Source: a bacterium (GTDB lineage Bacteria; Bacillota; Sulfobacillia; UBA995). Taken from it: DNA of 64,000 bases. Under the pieces are notes generated by a model, which was not told the origin of the DNA, did not search any database, and saw only the letters and a list, made by a program, of their open reading frames with translations. Made by a program: the position numbers and the translations under genes. Below, piece by piece: positions 1 through 12,083 of the stretch (position 1 is its first letter; each line of letters starts with the position of its first letter). The stretch lies in NCBI GenBank assembly GCA_031082145.1, contig JAVHLP010000002.1, positions 33,214 to 97,213 on the forward strand, read 5' to 3'.

Positions 1-1
1 C

Positions 2-1204
<1,203 letters not shown>

Positions 1205-1232
1205 AGGCCCTGGACAGGGGAGGTTTCGAGCG

Positions 1233-1541
1233 TTGGTGGACCAGAAGATCCGCATCAGGCTAAGGGCCTTTGACTATAAGGTCCTGGACCAGTCGGCGGA
1301 GCGAATAGTGACCACGGCCCGGAAGACGGGTGCTCGGGTCTCGGGACCGATACCCCTTCCTACCGAGAAGAGCGTGTACACGGTTCTGGTGGCCCCTAAC
1401 GGGGAAAAGGATATCCGGGAGCAATTCGAGATGCGCACCCACAAGCGGCTCATTGATATCCTGGATCCGACCTCCAAGACCGTGGACGCCCTGATGAAGC
1501 TCGATCTGCCGGCCGGAGTGGACATTGAGATCAAGCTCTGA
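1233..1541 (+). CDS. rpsJ: 30S ribosomal protein S10
   Basis: Small-subunit head protein, also the NusE antitermination partner. The 102-residue length is normal, and the core carrying RTHKRLIDI is clearly S10. The start is TTG at 1233 followed directly by GTG; an AGGGGAGG ribosome binding site lies about 7 bases upstream. First gene of the S10 ribosomal cluster, 27 bases before rplC. Confidence 0.98.
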   Translation: MVDQKIRIRLRAFDYKVLDQSAERIVTTARKTGARVSGPIPLPTEKSVYTVLVAPNGEKDIREQFEMRTHKRLIDILDPTSKTVDALMKLDLPAGVDIEIKL

Positions 1542-1568
1542 CCCGGTGGGTCGGGGGGGTGAGTTGAC

Positions 1569-2201
1569 GTGATCCCAGGCATGCTCGGACGCAAGCTCGG
1601 TATGACCCAAGTCTATGATGATACGGGGCGGGCGGTTCCGGTGACCGTCATTGAGGCCGGGCCGTGCGTGGTTGTCCAGAAGAAGACGGTTGAGGTTGAC
1701 GGCTACAATGCTGTTCAACTGGGGTTGGGTGAGATCCGGCCGCGGCTCGTGAACCGACCGCTCAAGGGGCACTTCGAGCGGGCCGGGGTCAAGCCGGTAC
1801 GGAGACTGGCCGAATTCCGGACCGATGCGGCGGCTGCCTGCGAACCCGGGCAGGAAGTGACTGTTGACATGTTTGAGCAGGGGGACTTGGTGGCTATCAC
1901 CGGTGTCTCCAAGGGCAAGGGCTTCGCGGGGGGCGTACGCCGCCACGGCTTCGGACGGGGTCCCATGGCCCACGGCTCCAAGTACCACCGCGGGCCGGGC
2001 TCTCTGCAGTCCCGCGCCGCGTCCCGTGTCTTCAAGGGCCGCAAGTTGCCGGGCCACCTGGGGGCGCAGGCGACCACGGTGAAGAACCTGACCGTAGTGA
2101 GGGCTGACGCCGAGCGGAACCTGCTGCTGGTGAAGGGTGCGGTTCCCGGTCCCCGGGGCCAGTGGCTGGCCATCCGGAGGGTCGCCGACCGGCGAGGCTG
2201 A
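1569..2201 (+). CDS. rplC: 50S ribosomal protein L3
   Basis: Large-subunit assembly initiator binding 23S rRNA near the peptidyl-transferase centre. It opens with LGRKLGMTQ and has the conserved loop [20 protein letters not shown] around residues 115-135. Length 210 is typical. The start is GTG at 1569, 8 bases after a GGGGGGTGAG purine run. Confidence 0.98.
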   Translation: MIPGMLGRKLGMTQVYDDTGRAVPVTVIEAGPCVVVQKKTVEVDGYNAVQLGLGEIRPRLVNRPLKGHFERAGVKPVRRLAEFRTDAAAACEPGQEVTVDMFEQGDLVAITGVSKGKGFAGGVRRHGFGRGPMAHGSKYHRGPGSLQSRAASRVFKGRKLPGHLGAQATTVKNLTVVRADAERNLLLVKGAVPGPRGQWLAIRRVADRRG

Positions 2202-2218
2202 GAGGGAGGAAGGGCCTG

Positions 2219-2842
2219 ATGCCCAAAGCAGCGCTGTACAACCAGGATGGCGAGCCCTTGGGTGAGGCCACCCTGTCCGGGAGTGTCTTCGGTGCCGAGG
2301 TCAACCAGAGCCTCATGCACCAGGCAGTGGTCATGCTGCAGGCCAACCGGAGGCTGGGCACGGCGTCTACGCTGACGAGGGCCGAGGTCCGCGGTGGTGG
2401 CCGCAAGCCCTGGCGTCAGAAGGGACTGGGGCGGGCCCGGCACGGCACCATCCGCTCACCGCTGTGGCGTGGCGGGGGCGTTGTCTTCGGCCCGTCACCG
2501 CGCGACTTCGCGTATGCAATACCAAAGAAGGCACGCCGTGAGGCGCTGCGGTCGGCGCTCTCGGCCCGGGCCCGGGAAGGGAAGATCGCCGTACTGGAGG
2601 GCCTCTCTTTGGAGCGCCCCCAGACCGCCAGCATCGCTCGCCTGGTGAACCGGATCGGCGCCGCGCGGGCCCTGATCGTCACCGGAGACAGCGACGCTGT
2701 GGTGGCAAAATCGGCCCGGAACCTCCCCGGCGTGGGTTCCTTGCCGGCGGCCAGTCTCAATGTCCTCGACGTGATGGCCCATGAGTGGCTGGTACTCACC
2801 CGGGACGCCGTCGGCAAGCTGGAGGAGGCACTGGCGCCGTGA
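2219..2842 (+). CDS. rplD: 50S ribosomal protein L4
   Basis: Large-subunit protein lining the nascent-peptide exit tunnel. The tunnel loop is present as GGGRKPWRQKGLGRARHG. I place the start at ATG 2219, giving 207 residues and a GAGGGAGGAAGG ribosome binding site; the open frame runs further upstream but overlaps rplC without homology. In some bacteria L4 represses the S10 operon; I saw no leader here to test that. Confidence 0.97.
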   Translation: MPKAALYNQDGEPLGEATLSGSVFGAEVNQSLMHQAVVMLQANRRLGTASTLTRAEVRGGGRKPWRQKGLGRARHGTIRSPLWRGGGVVFGPSPRDFAYAIPKKARREALRSALSARAREGKIAVLEGLSLERPQTASIARLVNRIGAARALIVTGDSDAVVAKSARNLPGVGSLPAASLNVLDVMAHEWLVLTRDAVGKLEEALAP

Positions 2843-3129
2843 GAAACGCGAGACAGGTAATCCTGCGGCCGGTGATGTCGGAGAAGAGCACCGCCGCCAT
2901 GGCCCAGGGCAAGTACACCTTCGTGGTGGCTCCCGACGCCACCAAGGTGGAGATCCGCCAGGCGGTCGAGGAGATCTTCCGGGTCAAGGTCACCAAGGTG
3001 AACACCCAGAACCGGCAGGGGAAACTGCGGCGGATGGGGGTCCACCGGGGGTACCGTCCCGACACCAAGAAGGCCGTAGTCACCCTGGCCGAGGGCCAGA
3101 GCATCAAGTTCTTTGAGGATCTGCGCTAG
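2839..3129 (+). CDS. rplW: 50S ribosomal protein L23
   Basis: Exit-tunnel-rim protein that docks trigger factor and SRP. It has 96 residues and begins MRNARQVILRPVMSEKS. The start is GTG at 2839 and overlaps the rplD stop codon by four bases (GTGA), which suggests translational coupling. Confidence 0.97.
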   Translation: MRNARQVILRPVMSEKSTAAMAQGKYTFVVAPDATKVEIRQAVEEIFRVKVTKVNTQNRQGKLRRMGVHRGYRPDTKKAVVTLAEGQSIKFFEDLR

Positions 3130-3147
3130 AACGAGGGAGCGGTGACG

Positions 3148-3975
<828 letters not shown>

Positions 3976-3991
3976 GAGGAGATCAGGCGCT

Positions 3992-4276
3992 GTGGGGCGA
4001 TCGCTGAAGAAGGGTCCCTACGTGGACGAGAAGTTAGCCGCGAAGATCAGCGAGCTTAATGCCAGGAACGAGAAGCGGGTGATCAGAACCTGGGCCCGTG
4101 CCTGCACCATTATCCCCGAGTTCCTGGGCCATACCATCGCCATTCACGACGGGCGCAAACATGTCCCCATATACATCACCGAGGACATGGTGGGGCACCG
4201 GTTGGGGGAGTTCGCTCCTACCCGGACCTTCCGGGGCCACGGTCACCATACTGAACGGTCAACGGCGCTCAAGTAG
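3992..4276 (+). CDS. rpsS: 30S ribosomal protein S19
   Basis: Small-subunit head protein that contacts S13 and the A-site tRNA. It begins [15 protein letters not shown] and ends with the usual basic tail around FRGHGHH; 94 residues is normal. The start is GTG at 3992, 16 bases after rplB, with AGGAGG upstream. Confidence 0.98.
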   Translation: MGRSLKKGPYVDEKLAAKISELNARNEKRVIRTWARACTIIPEFLGHTIAIHDGRKHVPIYITEDMVGHRLGEFAPTRTFRGHGHHTERSTALK

Positions 4277-4296
4277 GCTGACGAGGAGGACTGGTC

Positions 4297-4635
4297 GTGG
4301 AAGGGAGAGCGGTAGCTCGCTACCTGCGTATTGCACCGCGTAAGGCACGCGTTGTCATCAACCTGATCCGTGGCAAGCCGGTGGACCAGGCTCTGGCCAT
4401 ACTCAGGTTTACGCCGAAGCGGGCTTCCTTTCTGATTGAAAAAGTCCTGCTTTCGGCCGTCGCCAACGCGGAGCATAATCGAGATCTGGCCCGAGGGTCT
4501 CTTTACGTCGCCGAGGGGTCTGTTGACCAGGGGCCGACCCACAAGCGGTGGCACCCGAGAATGCGGGGACAGGCTTTCTCGATTAAGAAGCGGACCAGCC
4601 ACATCACCGTGGTGGTCCGGGAACGAAAGGAGTAA
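4297..4635 (+). CDS. rplV: 50S ribosomal protein L22
   Basis: Large-subunit protein whose beta-hairpin reaches into the exit tunnel. It shows [19 protein letters not shown] at the N-terminus and a hairpin region rich in Arg and Gly around residues 80-100. It has 112 residues, a GTG start at 4297 and a GAGGAGG ribosome binding site. Confidence 0.97.
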   Translation: MEGRAVARYLRIAPRKARVVINLIRGKPVDQALAILRFTPKRASFLIEKVLLSAVANAEHNRDLARGSLYVAEGSVDQGPTHKRWHPRMRGQAFSIKKRTSHITVVVRERKE

Positions 4636-4645
4636 GGCGAACACT

Positions 4646-5341
4646 TTGGGACAGAAGGTACACCCCAAGGGGCTGCGGATAGGCATCATCAAGGACTGGG
4701 ACGCCAAGTGGTTCGCTACCGGCCCGAAGTATGCGGAGTTGCTTCACGAGGACATGAAGATCCGCGACCTCATCGACCGGCGGCTCTGGCAGTCGGGTAT
4801 TTCCCGGGTGGAGATCGAGCGGGCTGCCAACCGTCTGAAAGTCACCATCCATACCGCCAAGCCGGGAATGGTGATCGGCCGCGGGGGAGCGGGCGCTGAG
4901 AGCATCAAGGCAGACATGGAGCGCTTGACGGGAAAGCAGGTCTCGGTTAACATCTTGGAGGTCCGCAGTCCAGAAGTGGACGCCAAGTTGGTGGCCGAGA
5001 ACATCGCCGGCGCCCTCGAGAAGAGGATCTCTTTCCGCCGAGCGGTCAAGCAGGCGGTGGGCCGGGCCATGCGGGGTGGAGCCAAGGGCGTGCGGGTGAT
5101 CGTGTCCGGCCGGCTGGGCGGGGCGGAGATCGCCCGATCGGAGAGGAACTGGGAAGGGACGGTCCCCCTGCACACCCTCCGGGCAGACATCGACTATGGC
5201 CTCGCCGAGGCCCGGACCACCTACGGGCAGATCGGGGTCAAGGTCTGGATCTTCAGGGGAGAAGTCTTGCCGGGTCAGGAGCGGCCGGCGGACCGGCCCG
5301 GAGAATCGCCGCGGCCGGGACGTAGGCCGGCCAGGGCATAG
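4646..5341 (+). CDS. rpsC: 30S ribosomal protein S3
   Basis: Small-subunit protein at the mRNA entry channel with helicase activity. It contains an N-terminal domain starting [12 protein letters not shown] and a KH domain with VIGRGGAG near residue 75. The start is TTG at 4646, ten bases after rplV, giving the expected 231 residues; longer in-frame readings overlap rplV and have no S3 homology. The last 20 residues are Pro/Arg-rich. Confidence 0.97.
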   Translation: MGQKVHPKGLRIGIIKDWDAKWFATGPKYAELLHEDMKIRDLIDRRLWQSGISRVEIERAANRLKVTIHTAKPGMVIGRGGAGAESIKADMERLTGKQVSVNILEVRSPEVDAKLVAENIAGALEKRISFRRAVKQAVGRAMRGGAKGVRVIVSGRLGGAEIARSERNWEGTVPLHTLRADIDYGLAEARTTYGQIGVKVWIFRGEVLPGQERPADRPGESPRPGRRPARA

Positions 5342-5354
5342 GAGGCACAACGGG

Positions 5355-5783
5355 ATGCTGATGCCCAAGCGGGTCAAGTTCCGCAAGGTGCACCGAGGGC
5401 GCCGGACGGGGATTGCCAGCCGGGGCTCCGACCTGCTGTACGGCGACTTCGGGCTGCAAGCGCTGGAGGCGGCGTGGGTCACCGACCGGCAGATCGAGGC
5501 GGCGCGAGTTGCGCTGACACGGCACATCAAGCGGGGGGGCAAGGTCTGGATCCGGATCTTCCCCGACAAGTCGGTCACCAAGAAACCGGCTGAGACCCGG
5601 ATGGGGAGTGGCAAGGGGGCCCCCGAGTACTGGGTAGCTGTTGTCAAGCCGGGGCGAGTTCTCTTCGAACTCACGGGAGTTGACGATACCCTCGCCCGCG
5701 AGGCCATGCGCTTGGCAGCCCACAAGCTGCCCCTGCGGACGAGGTTCGTCAAGCGCGATGATTATGGTGGTGAGGCCAGGTGA
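5355..5783 (+). CDS. rplP: 50S ribosomal protein L16
   Basis: Large-subunit protein at the A-site and 5S rRNA interface. The conserved segment [17 protein letters not shown] is present. I start it at ATG 5355 (142 residues); a second ATG at 5361 would remove two residues and better matches some homologues. A GGAGG ribosome binding site lies at 5340-5344. Confidence 0.97.
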   Translation: MLMPKRVKFRKVHRGRRTGIASRGSDLLYGDFGLQALEAAWVTDRQIEAARVALTRHIKRGGKVWIRIFPDKSVTKKPAETRMGSGKGAPEYWVAVVKPGRVLFELTGVDDTLAREAMRLAAHKLPLRTRFVKRDDYGGEAR

Positions 5784-5977
5784 AACCCGCCGAGCTACGC
5801 GAGTTAAGTGATGTTGAGCTGGACGAGAAGCTACAAGAACTCAGGAATGAGCTGTTCAACCTCCGCTTCCAGTTGACAACGGGGCAATTGGACAACCCCA
5901 TGCGGGTTCGCCACGTTCGTAAGAGCATCGCACGGGTGAAGACGGTCCAGCGGCAGAGGCAGCTTGACTCCAGGTAA
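5780..5977 (+). CDS. rpmC: 50S ribosomal protein L29
   Basis: Small helical protein near the exit tunnel. The sequence [20 protein letters not shown] and the LFNLRFQ segment are typical. It has 65 residues and a GTG start overlapping the rplP stop by four bases. Confidence 0.97.
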   Translation: MKPAELRELSDVELDEKLQELRNELFNLRFQLTTGQLDNPMRVRHVRKSIARVKTVQRQRQLDSR

Positions 5978-6008
5978 CCGGGAACTGCCCGGCGGGGAGG
6001 CAGACTCT

Positions 6009-6269
6009 ATGGAAGACGTCCGGGGGAATAGGAAAGAGCGCGTCGGGACGGTTGTCTCCGACGGCATGGACAAGACAGTGGTCGTAGCCGTCGAGACGGT
6101 GAAGCAGCATCCCCTGTACGGCCGGCGCATACGGCGAACCCGCCGGTTCAAGGCCCATGACGAGTTGAACGAGTGCAGGGTGGGCGACCGGGTGCGGATC
6201 ACGGAGACACGACCGCTCTCCCGGGACAAGCGCTGGAGAGTGGCCGATATTATCGAGCGCGCCCGCTGA
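6009..6269 (+). CDS. rpsQ: 30S ribosomal protein S17
   Basis: Primary 16S rRNA-binding protein with an OB fold. It carries [18 protein letters not shown] and [11 protein letters not shown] 6009 gives 86 residues; the frame extends upstream over the rpmC end without S17 similarity. A GGGGAGG ribosome binding site is at 5994-6000. Confidence 0.97.
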   Translation: MEDVRGNRKERVGTVVSDGMDKTVVVAVETVKQHPLYGRRIRRTRRFKAHDELNECRVGDRVRITETRPLSRDKRWRVADIIERAR

Positions 6270-6294
6270 CGGGGCCCGCGGGGAGGAACGGGCC

Positions 6295-6663
6295 GTGATC
6301 CAGGCTCAGACCAGGCTGAACATAGCTGACAACACCGGCGCCAGGGAGATCATGTGCATCAGAGTGCTCGGCGGCTCCCGGCGTAAGTATGCCAACATCG
6401 GGGATATCATCGTGGCCACCGTCAAGGAGGCCGCGCCAGGCGGGGTTGTGAAGAAGGGGGACGTGGTCAGGGCGGTGGTGGTACGCTCCCGGAAAGGACT
6501 GAACCGGGAAGACGGCTCCCATATCCGCTTTGACGACAATGCGGCGGTCATCATCAAAGAGGATCGTGAGCCCCGGGGCACTCGCATCTTCGGACCGGTG
6601 GCCCGGGAACTCCGCGAGAAGGCGTTCATGAAGATCATATCGCTGGCCCCTGAAGTTCTTTGA
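6295..6663 (+). CDS. rplN: 50S ribosomal protein L14
   Basis: Large-subunit protein at the subunit interface. It begins [18 protein letters not shown] and has the standard length of 122 residues. The start is GTG at 6295 with GGGGAGGAA upstream. Confidence 0.98.
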   Translation: MIQAQTRLNIADNTGAREIMCIRVLGGSRRKYANIGDIIVATVKEAAPGGVVKKGDVVRAVVVRSRKGLNREDGSHIRFDDNAAVIIKEDREPRGTRIFGPVARELREKAFMKIISLAPEVL

Positions 6664-6687
6664 TGGCCCGGCAAGGAGGCGACCGGA

Positions 6688-7029
6688 GTGGCCAGGCAAA
6701 CTGAGTACAACCGGATGCACGTCCGTAAGGGCGACAACGTAGTGGTGATATCCGGCAAGGATCGTGGGAAGAAAGGGAAGATCATCCGAACCGATCCGGA
6801 CTCCGGCCGGGTAGTGGTCGAAGGTGTCAACGTGGTCAAGCGGCATCTGAAGCCCCAGGGGAAGGCCATCCAGGGGGGCATCGTGGACCAGGAGGCGCTC
6901 CTCCCCAGCGCGAAGGTGATGCTGGTCTGCGTCCGCTGCAACCGACCCTCCCGTCTGGGCAGGACCCGCCTGAAGGACGGGCGCCAGGTTAGGGTATGCA
7001 AGAAGTGTAAGGAAGTTGTCGACCGGTAG
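6688..7029 (+). CDS. rplX: 50S ribosomal protein L24
   Basis: Assembly-initiator protein with a KOW motif ([20 protein letters not shown]). The C-terminal part carries Cys81, Cys84, Cys104 and Cys107 as two CXXC pairs, a zinc-ribbon-like form common in Firmicutes. It has 113 residues, a GTG start at 6688 and a CAAGGAGG ribosome binding site. Confidence 0.97.
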   Translation: MARQTEYNRMHVRKGDNVVVISGKDRGKKGKIIRTDPDSGRVVVEGVNVVKRHLKPQGKAIQGGIVDQEALLPSAKVMLVCVRCNRPSRLGRTRLKDGRQVRVCKKCKEVVDR

Positions 7030-7034
7030 GGGGT

Positions 7035-7589
7035 GTGGCTGTGCCCGCCAGGATGAAGGAGCTATACCGGGACAAGGTGGTCCCTGTGCTCCGGGATAGG
7101 TTCAAGTACAAGAACCCCATGGAGATCCCACGGCTGGAGAAGATCGTGGTCAACATGGGGGTGGGCGAGGCCACTCAGAACCCCAAGGCGCTCGACGCGG
7201 CGGTGTCCGATCTGGCCAGCATAACCGGTCAGCGCCCGGTCATCACAAAGGCCAAGCGCTCAGTGGCTGCCTTCAAGTTGCGCAAGGGGATGTCGATTGG
7301 CTGCAAGGTGACCTTGCGTGGCGACCGCATGTACGAGTTCTTTGACCGTCTGGTCAACGTGGCGCTGCCGCGCGTGCGGGACTTTCGGGGGATCTCTCCC
7401 CGTGGTTTTGACGGCCGGGGGAACTACACCCTCGGCATCAGGGAGCAGCTGATTTTCCCCGAGATCGACTACGACAAGGTGGAGAAGATTCGCGGTATGG
7501 ACGTTATCATCGTCACCACAGCCCGGACGGACGAGGAAGCCCTGGGCTTGCTGAAAGCCCTGGGGATGCCCTTCCGGGATACCGCCTAG
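7035..7589 (+). CDS. rplE: 50S ribosomal protein L5
   Basis: Central-protuberance protein that binds 5S rRNA and P-site tRNA. It has [18 protein letters not shown] and [16 protein letters not shown]. It has 184 residues from GTG 7035; GTG 7041 is a close alternative that would remove two residues. The gap after rplX is only 5 bases. Confidence 0.97.
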   Translation: MAVPARMKELYRDKVVPVLRDRFKYKNPMEIPRLEKIVVNMGVGEATQNPKALDAAVSDLASITGQRPVITKAKRSVAAFKLRKGMSIGCKVTLRGDRMYEFFDRLVNVALPRVRDFRGISPRGFDGRGNYTLGIREQLIFPEIDYDKVEKIRGMDVIIVTTARTDEEALGLLKALGMPFRDTA

Positions 7590-7604
7590 GGAGGTTGGCC
7601 GGGG

Positions 7605-7790
7605 TTGGCGACCAAGGCAATGGTGGAGAAGTGGAAGCGGGCTCCCCGGTACCGGACGCGATATCATCACCGGTGCCGCATATGTGGCCGGCCACGGGCG
7701 TACATGGGCAAGTTCGCCATGTGCCGCATGTGCTTCCGGGAGCGGGCCCACCGGGGGCAGCTGCCGGGCATCAAGAAGGCCAGTTGGTAG
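7605..7790 (+). CDS. rpsN: 30S ribosomal protein S14, zinc type
   Basis: Small-subunit head protein. At 61 residues it is the short zinc-binding form: Cys24 and Cys27 (CRIC) and Cys40 and Cys43 (CRMC) make the zinc site. The start is TTG at 7605 after a GGGAGG purine run. Confidence 0.97.
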   Translation: MATKAMVEKWKRAPRYRTRYHHRCRICGRPRAYMGKFAMCRMCFRERAHRGQLPGIKKASW

Positions 7791-7829
7791 ACCCCTCGGC
7801 GGGAACCAGCAGAAGGAGGTACCCAGAGT

Positions 7830-8228
7830 ATGGCCATGTCCGACCCCCTGGCGGATATGCTGACCCGAGTCCGAAACGCATGCGCCGTCAGGCGCGACCG
7901 GGTGGAGATTCCCGGATCGCGGATGGGCCGCGCGGTCGCGGAGATCCTCAAGCGTGAGGGTTACATCCGAGACTTCGAGTGGGTGGGGGGTAGCCCCCAG
8001 GGTAAGCTCCGGCTTCACCTGCGGTACGGACCCGCCAAGGAGCAGGTGATAGCCGGGCTAAAGCGCGTCAGTAAGCCCGGCCTGCGTGTCTACGCGGGCA
8101 AGGATGAAGTGCCGCAGGTCCTCGGTGGCCTGGGCATAGCCATCATCTCCACCTCGCAAGGGCTCATGACCGACCGCGAGGCCAGAGAACGGGGCCTCGG
8201 GGGCGAGGTCATCTGCCACGTCTGGTAG
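7830..8228 (+). CDS. rpsH: 30S ribosomal protein S8
   Basis: Primary 16S rRNA-binding protein and, in some bacteria, the spc-operon translational repressor. It begins [17 protein letters not shown] and ends with GGEVICHVW. It has 132 residues, and ATG 7830 follows AGAAGGAGG. Confidence 0.98.
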   Translation: MAMSDPLADMLTRVRNACAVRRDRVEIPGSRMGRAVAEILKREGYIRDFEWVGGSPQGKLRLHLRYGPAKEQVIAGLKRVSKPGLRVYAGKDEVPQVLGGLGIAIISTSQGLMTDREARERGLGGEVICHVW

Positions 8229-8251
8229 CGATTACAGGAGGTCTTCCAGGC

Positions 8252-8788
8252 ATGTCTAGAGTAGGGCGCAAGCCGGTGGTCCTGCCCCCCGGAGTGGAGG
8301 TGCGCGTGGAGGGCAACACCGTTCAGGTGAAGGGACCTCGGGGACAGTTGGAGCAAGATATCCCCGCCGCCATCGCGGTGGAGGTACATGATGGCGTCGT
8401 TCAGGTGTCACGACCCTCGGATGGTCGCGTGCACCGGTCCCTGCACGGGCTCACGCGGAGCCTGATCGCAAACATGGTCACCGGCGTTACTGAAGGTTAC
8501 CAGAGGAGCCTGGAGTTGGTTGGCGTCGGTTATCGCGCCAGCATGGCCGGGAGGAAGCTGACCCTGAACGTCGGTTTCAGCCACCCCGTCGAGGTCGAGC
8601 CGCCGGAGGGTGTGCAGATCGAGACCCCAGCACCCACCAGCATTATCGTCAGGGGCAACTCGAAGGAAGAGGTGGGCGAGACCGCGGCCCGCATCCGCAG
8701 AGTCCGTCCCCCCGAGCCTTACCAGGGCAAGGGGATTCGTTACGCCGGCGAGAGAGTGAGACGGAAGGCGGGTAAGGCCGGTAAGTAG
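8252..8788 (+). CDS. rplF: 50S ribosomal protein L6
   Basis: Large-subunit protein near the factor-binding site. Conserved parts include RVGRKPV at the start, [10 protein letters not shown] in the middle and PEPYKGKGIRY-like [11 protein letters not shown] near the C-terminus. It has 178 residues, with ATG 8252 after AGGAGG. Confidence 0.98.
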   Translation: MSRVGRKPVVLPPGVEVRVEGNTVQVKGPRGQLEQDIPAAIAVEVHDGVVQVSRPSDGRVHRSLHGLTRSLIANMVTGVTEGYQRSLELVGVGYRASMAGRKLTLNVGFSHPVEVEPPEGVQIETPAPTSIIVRGNSKEEVGETAARIRRVRPPEPYQGKGIRYAGERVRRKAGKAGK

Positions 8789-8812
8789 GCCCGTCCGGAG
8801 GGAAACGAGACG

Positions 8813-9187
8813 ATGTTAAACCGGAAGGATCGCAACGAGGCGCGGAAGCGCCGGCACCGGCGCATGCGCAGGGGCTTGGCGGGGAGCCAGGGTTGCCCAA
8901 GGCTGAATGTCTTCCGCAGTGCTCGCCACATATACGCTCAACTTGTTGATGATGAAGCGGGGATCACCCTCACGGCCGCTTCCTCTCTGGATCCGCAGAC
9001 GCGGGCCACCGGCGAAGGAACGGGAACCCGCAAGGTTCAGGTGGCACGGCAGGTGGGGGCCTTGATCGCCCACCGCGCCCTGGAGAAGGGCATATCACGG
9101 GTCGTGTTCGATCGCGGTGGCTACCAGTATCACGGCAGAGTCCAAGCCCTGGCCGATGCTGCCCGTGAGGCCGGCCTGCAGTTCTAG
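8813..9187 (+). CDS. rplR: 50S ribosomal protein L18
   Basis: 5S rRNA-binding protein. It has the basic N-terminus ([14 protein letters not shown]), [14 protein letters not shown] and [21 protein letters not shown]. It has 124 residues from ATG 8813. Confidence 0.98.
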   Translation: MLNRKDRNEARKRRHRRMRRGLAGSQGCPRLNVFRSARHIYAQLVDDEAGITLTAASSLDPQTRATGEGTGTRKVQVARQVGALIAHRALEKGISRVVFDRGGYQYHGRVQALADAAREAGLQF

Positions 9188-9215
9188 GGGTTATCGCTGA
9201 GGAGGTAAGGCTGAC

Positions 9216-9725
9216 TTGCCCAGGATAGATCCGGACCGTATAGGCGAGATCAAGGAGAAGGTCGTATCGATCAACCGGGTGGCCAAAGTGGTCAAGGGCG
9301 GTCGGCGCTTCAGTTTCAGCGCCCTGGTGGTAGTGGGTGACGGTGACGGCCACGTAGGGGCTGGCCTGGGCAAGGCTACCGAGATACCCGACGCCATAGC
9401 CAAGGGAATCCAGGACGGCAAGAAGAGCCTGATCCGGGTTCCCCGGGTAGGCACCACGATTCCCCACGCAGTCACGGGTGACTTCGGAGCCGGCCGGGTG
9501 CTCATCAAGCCCGCGTCCCCCGGCACCGGGTTGATCGCCGGGGCTCCGGTTAGAGCCGTCCTGGAGTTGGCGGGGATCACCGACGCTCTCACCAAGTCGC
9601 TGGGCTCCTCCAACCCCAACAACGTGGTCTACGCCGCCATTGAGGCCCTGAAATCCCTGCGGAGCGCCGAGGAAGTGGCTCGCCTGCGGGGGAAGCGCGC
9701 GGATGCTCTGAGCCTGGAATCCTGA
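9216..9725 (+). CDS. rpsE: 30S ribosomal protein S5
   Basis: Small-subunit protein affecting decoding accuracy. It has [16 protein letters not shown] and [13 protein letters not shown]. It has 169 residues, a TTG start at 9216 and GAGGAGGTAAGG just upstream. Confidence 0.98.
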   Translation: MPRIDPDRIGEIKEKVVSINRVAKVVKGGRRFSFSALVVVGDGDGHVGAGLGKATEIPDAIAKGIQDGKKSLIRVPRVGTTIPHAVTGDFGAGRVLIKPASPGTGLIAGAPVRAVLELAGITDALTKSLGSSNPNNVVYAAIEALKSLRSAEEVARLRGKRADALSLES

Positions 9726-9745
9726 CCCCGAACGGGGGAGAACAC

Positions 9746-10384
9746 ATGCGATCCCGGTTGAAGATCACCTACTGCAAGAGCGGCATTGGCTCTTCGCTGA
9801 GCCACCGCCGGACCCTGCGTGCCCTGGGGCTCCGAACCCTGGGCCAGTCCGTATTCCACGTCGACCGGCCTTCCCTCCAGGGGATGATCCGCAAGGTGGC
9901 CCACCTGGTCCGAGTGGAGGTTGTGGAGCCGGCAGCGTTAGGCCCCGAAGGCATGGCCGGCCCGGTGGGAACCCCGGTTCCCCAGCCCGAGCGGCCCCGG
10001 AGTGCTCCCGCAGTGGTCGAGAGCGGGGCTACGGCTGAGAAAGGGCGGCCATCCCGGGGCAAGCGATCACCGGCCGGCGAGCCCGACCAAGCCGCTGGTC
10101 CGGCGACGAAAGCCAAGGTCGCCGCGAAGAAGCGCACGACCAAGACTGCCACGCCGGCGGGAGCCAAGGTGGCTCCCAAGGCCACTGCCCGGCCCCGGGT
10201 GAAAGAGGGCAAGGTTGTGACTGAGAAGCGGACGCCCACGGCCAAGGCGACCAGGGCCGGGGCACAGGCGCCCCCGGCCAAGACGGATCCGGCAGCGACT
10301 GAGGAAAAGCCGGCTGGCCGGCGGAAGAAGGCCGAGCCAGGTAAGGGAAGCCGGGGAGGTGCGACCGGTGGCCCGACTGCATGA
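9746..10384 (+). CDS. rpmD: 50S ribosomal protein L30 with long basic C-terminal tail
   Basis: L30 is normally about 60 residues. Residues 1-60 here are a recognisable L30 core ([37 protein letters not shown]). The frame then continues without a stop for about 150 residues of low-complexity Pro/Ala followed by Lys/Ala/Thr/Arg-rich sequence with repeats like [18 protein letters not shown], resembling histone-H1-like tails. The 212-residue gene overlaps rplO by 17 bases. I see no stop or start inside the tail that would make it a separate gene. The tail could be a ribosomal extension binding rRNA or other nucleic acid; this is inference. Confidence 0.92.
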   Translation: MRSRLKITYCKSGIGSSLSHRRTLRALGLRTLGQSVFHVDRPSLQGMIRKVAHLVRVEVVEPAALGPEGMAGPVGTPVPQPERPRSAPAVVESGATAEKGRPSRGKRSPAGEPDQAAGPATKAKVAAKKRTTKTATPAGAKVAPKATARPRVKEGKVVTEKRTPTAKATRAGAQAPPAKTDPAATEEKPAGRRKKAEPGKGSRGGATGGPTA

Positions 10385-10817
10385 GTTGAAACCCGCTCCC
10401 GGCTCAAGGAAAGGCCCCAAACGGGTCGGCCGGGGAACGGGTTCTGGCCATGGCAAGACTGCCGGCCGCGGCCACAAGGGGCAGAAGTCCAGAGCTGGGG
10501 GGGGCAAGGGGCCCGGCTTCGAAGGGGGCCAGATGCCATTGCAGCGCAAGTCCCCCAAGCGTGGCTTTCATAACCCCTTCGGTCAGGATTTCGAGGAGGT
10601 CAACGTGGGCCGTCTGTGCCGGTTTGCCCCCGGGAGCGAGATTGCCCCCGGGACCCTGGCCGAGCAGAAGATCATCGCCAGGCCGGACAGCAAGGTCAAG
10701 ATCTTGGGGTCGGGAGACCTTGACCGGCCGCTGATCGTCCGGGCCCACCGGTTCTCAGCCCAGGCCATCCAGAAGATCGAGGCTGCCGGCGGGAAGGCCG
10801 AGGTGATCCAGGGTTGA
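10368..10817 (+). CDS. rplO: 50S ribosomal protein L15
   Basis: Large-subunit assembly protein. It has [12 protein letters not shown], the Gly-rich [26 protein letters not shown] and [16 protein letters not shown] 10368 lies 8 bases after GGGGAGG and gives 149 residues; an upstream GTG at 10359 falls inside that binding site. The start lies inside the end of rpmD. Confidence 0.97.
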   Translation: MARLHELKPAPGSRKGPKRVGRGTGSGHGKTAGRGHKGQKSRAGGGKGPGFEGGQMPLQRKSPKRGFHNPFGQDFEEVNVGRLCRFAPGSEIAPGTLAEQKIIARPDSKVKILGSGDLDRPLIVRAHRFSAQAIQKIEAAGGKAEVIQG

Positions 10818-12076
10818 GGTTCTTGGAGGCCCTGCGCAGCGCTTTTCGGATTGGCGATCTCAGGCGGCGCATCTTCTTCACCCTCTGGATGTTCGTTGTC
10901 TTCCGGATCGGGGTCTATGTTCCCGTCCCCGGGGTGGACAGCCGGGCGATCGCCGATCTGGTGGCCGAGGGCACCCTTTTCGGGCTCCTGGACCTGTTCT
11001 CTGGCGGCGCGCTAAGCGCCTTCTCGGTCTTTGCTATGAGCATCACCCCCTACATCAACGCCTCGATCATCATGCAGCTCCTCACCGTGGTGATTCCCCG
11101 CCTGGAGCAGTTGGCCAAGGAGGGGGAGGAAGGGCGTAAGAAGATAACTCAGTACACCCGGTATGCTACGGTTGGCTTGGCCATGGTGCAAGCCTTCGGA
11201 ATGTCTGTCGGCTTGCGTCACGCCGTGGTGAACCCGACCTTCTTTGGTCTCTCGCTGATTGCGCTAACACTGACGGCCGGCACAGTGTTCTTGATGTGGC
11301 TGGGTGAGCAGATCACGGAGAAGGGGATCGGCAACGGGATCTCCCTCATTATCTTCGCCGGAATCGTATCCCGGGCTCCCCAAGGATTGGCCACCATGTG
11401 GGCTTACCTCACAGCCGGGGTCCTGAACATCTTCAACGTTGCCATCCTGATCTCGATCGGATTGGCCGCCATAGCCGCCGTCATACTGGTACAAGAAGGC
11501 CAGCGCCGCGTACCCGTGCAGTACGCCAAGCGGGTGAAAGGGCGCCGGATGTACGGCGGTCAGACCACCCACATCCCGGTGCGGATCAACTCCGCCGGAG
11601 TCATCCCGGTCATCTTCTCCACTTCCGTGCTGGCCTTCCCTGCGACCATTGCCCAGTTCATCCCCCATCCCTGGGCCCAGGCAGTGGCAGGCGCGTTGGG
11701 TTTCCGGAGCGCGCTCTACGTCACCTTAAACGTGATGTTGATCGTCTTCTTCACGTACTTCTACACCGCGATCACCTTCAACCCTCAGAACGTGGCCAAT
11801 GACCTCAAGAAGTGGGGTGGCTTCATACCGGGGCTCCGGCCCGGCCGGCCGACCGCCGAACACCTGGACCGCATCTTGTACCGGATCACCCTGATCGGGG
11901 CCATCTTCCTGGCCTTCGTGGCCGCCGTAATGCCGACCATGGTGGCCAGGATCAGCGGTGTCAACATCTACTTCGGCGGCACCGCCCTGATCATCGCCGT
12001 TGGAGTGGCTTTGGAGACCATGAAGCAGATCGAGGTTCACCTGATCATGAGGCATTACCAGGGGTTCATGCGGTGA
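10814..12076 (+). CDS. secY: Preprotein translocase subunit SecY
   Basis: Pore-forming subunit of the Sec channel in the cytoplasmic membrane, working with SecE/SecG and SecA or ribosomes. Its 420 residues hold about ten hydrophobic segments, and the conserved cytoplasmic loop [20 protein letters not shown] is present. The TTG start at 10814 overlaps the rplO stop (TTGA). Its place between rplO and adk is the usual spc-operon order. Confidence 0.98.
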   Translation: MRFLEALRSAFRIGDLRRRIFFTLWMFVVFRIGVYVPVPGVDSRAIADLVAEGTLFGLLDLFSGGALSAFSVFAMSITPYINASIIMQLLTVVIPRLEQLAKEGEEGRKKITQYTRYATVGLAMVQAFGMSVGLRHAVVNPTFFGLSLIALTLTAGTVFLMWLGEQITEKGIGNGISLIIFAGIVSRAPQGLATMWAYLTAGVLNIFNVAILISIGLAAIAAVILVQEGQRRVPVQYAKRVKGRRMYGGQTTHIPVRINSAGVIPVIFSTSVLAFPATIAQFIPHPWAQAVAGALGFRSALYVTLNVMLIVFFTYFYTAITFNPQNVANDLKKWGGFIPGLRPGRPTAEHLDRILYRITLIGAIFLAFVAAVMPTMVARISGVNIYFGGTALIIAVGVALETMKQIEVHLIMRHYQGFMR

Positions 12077-12083
12077 TGGGGAG

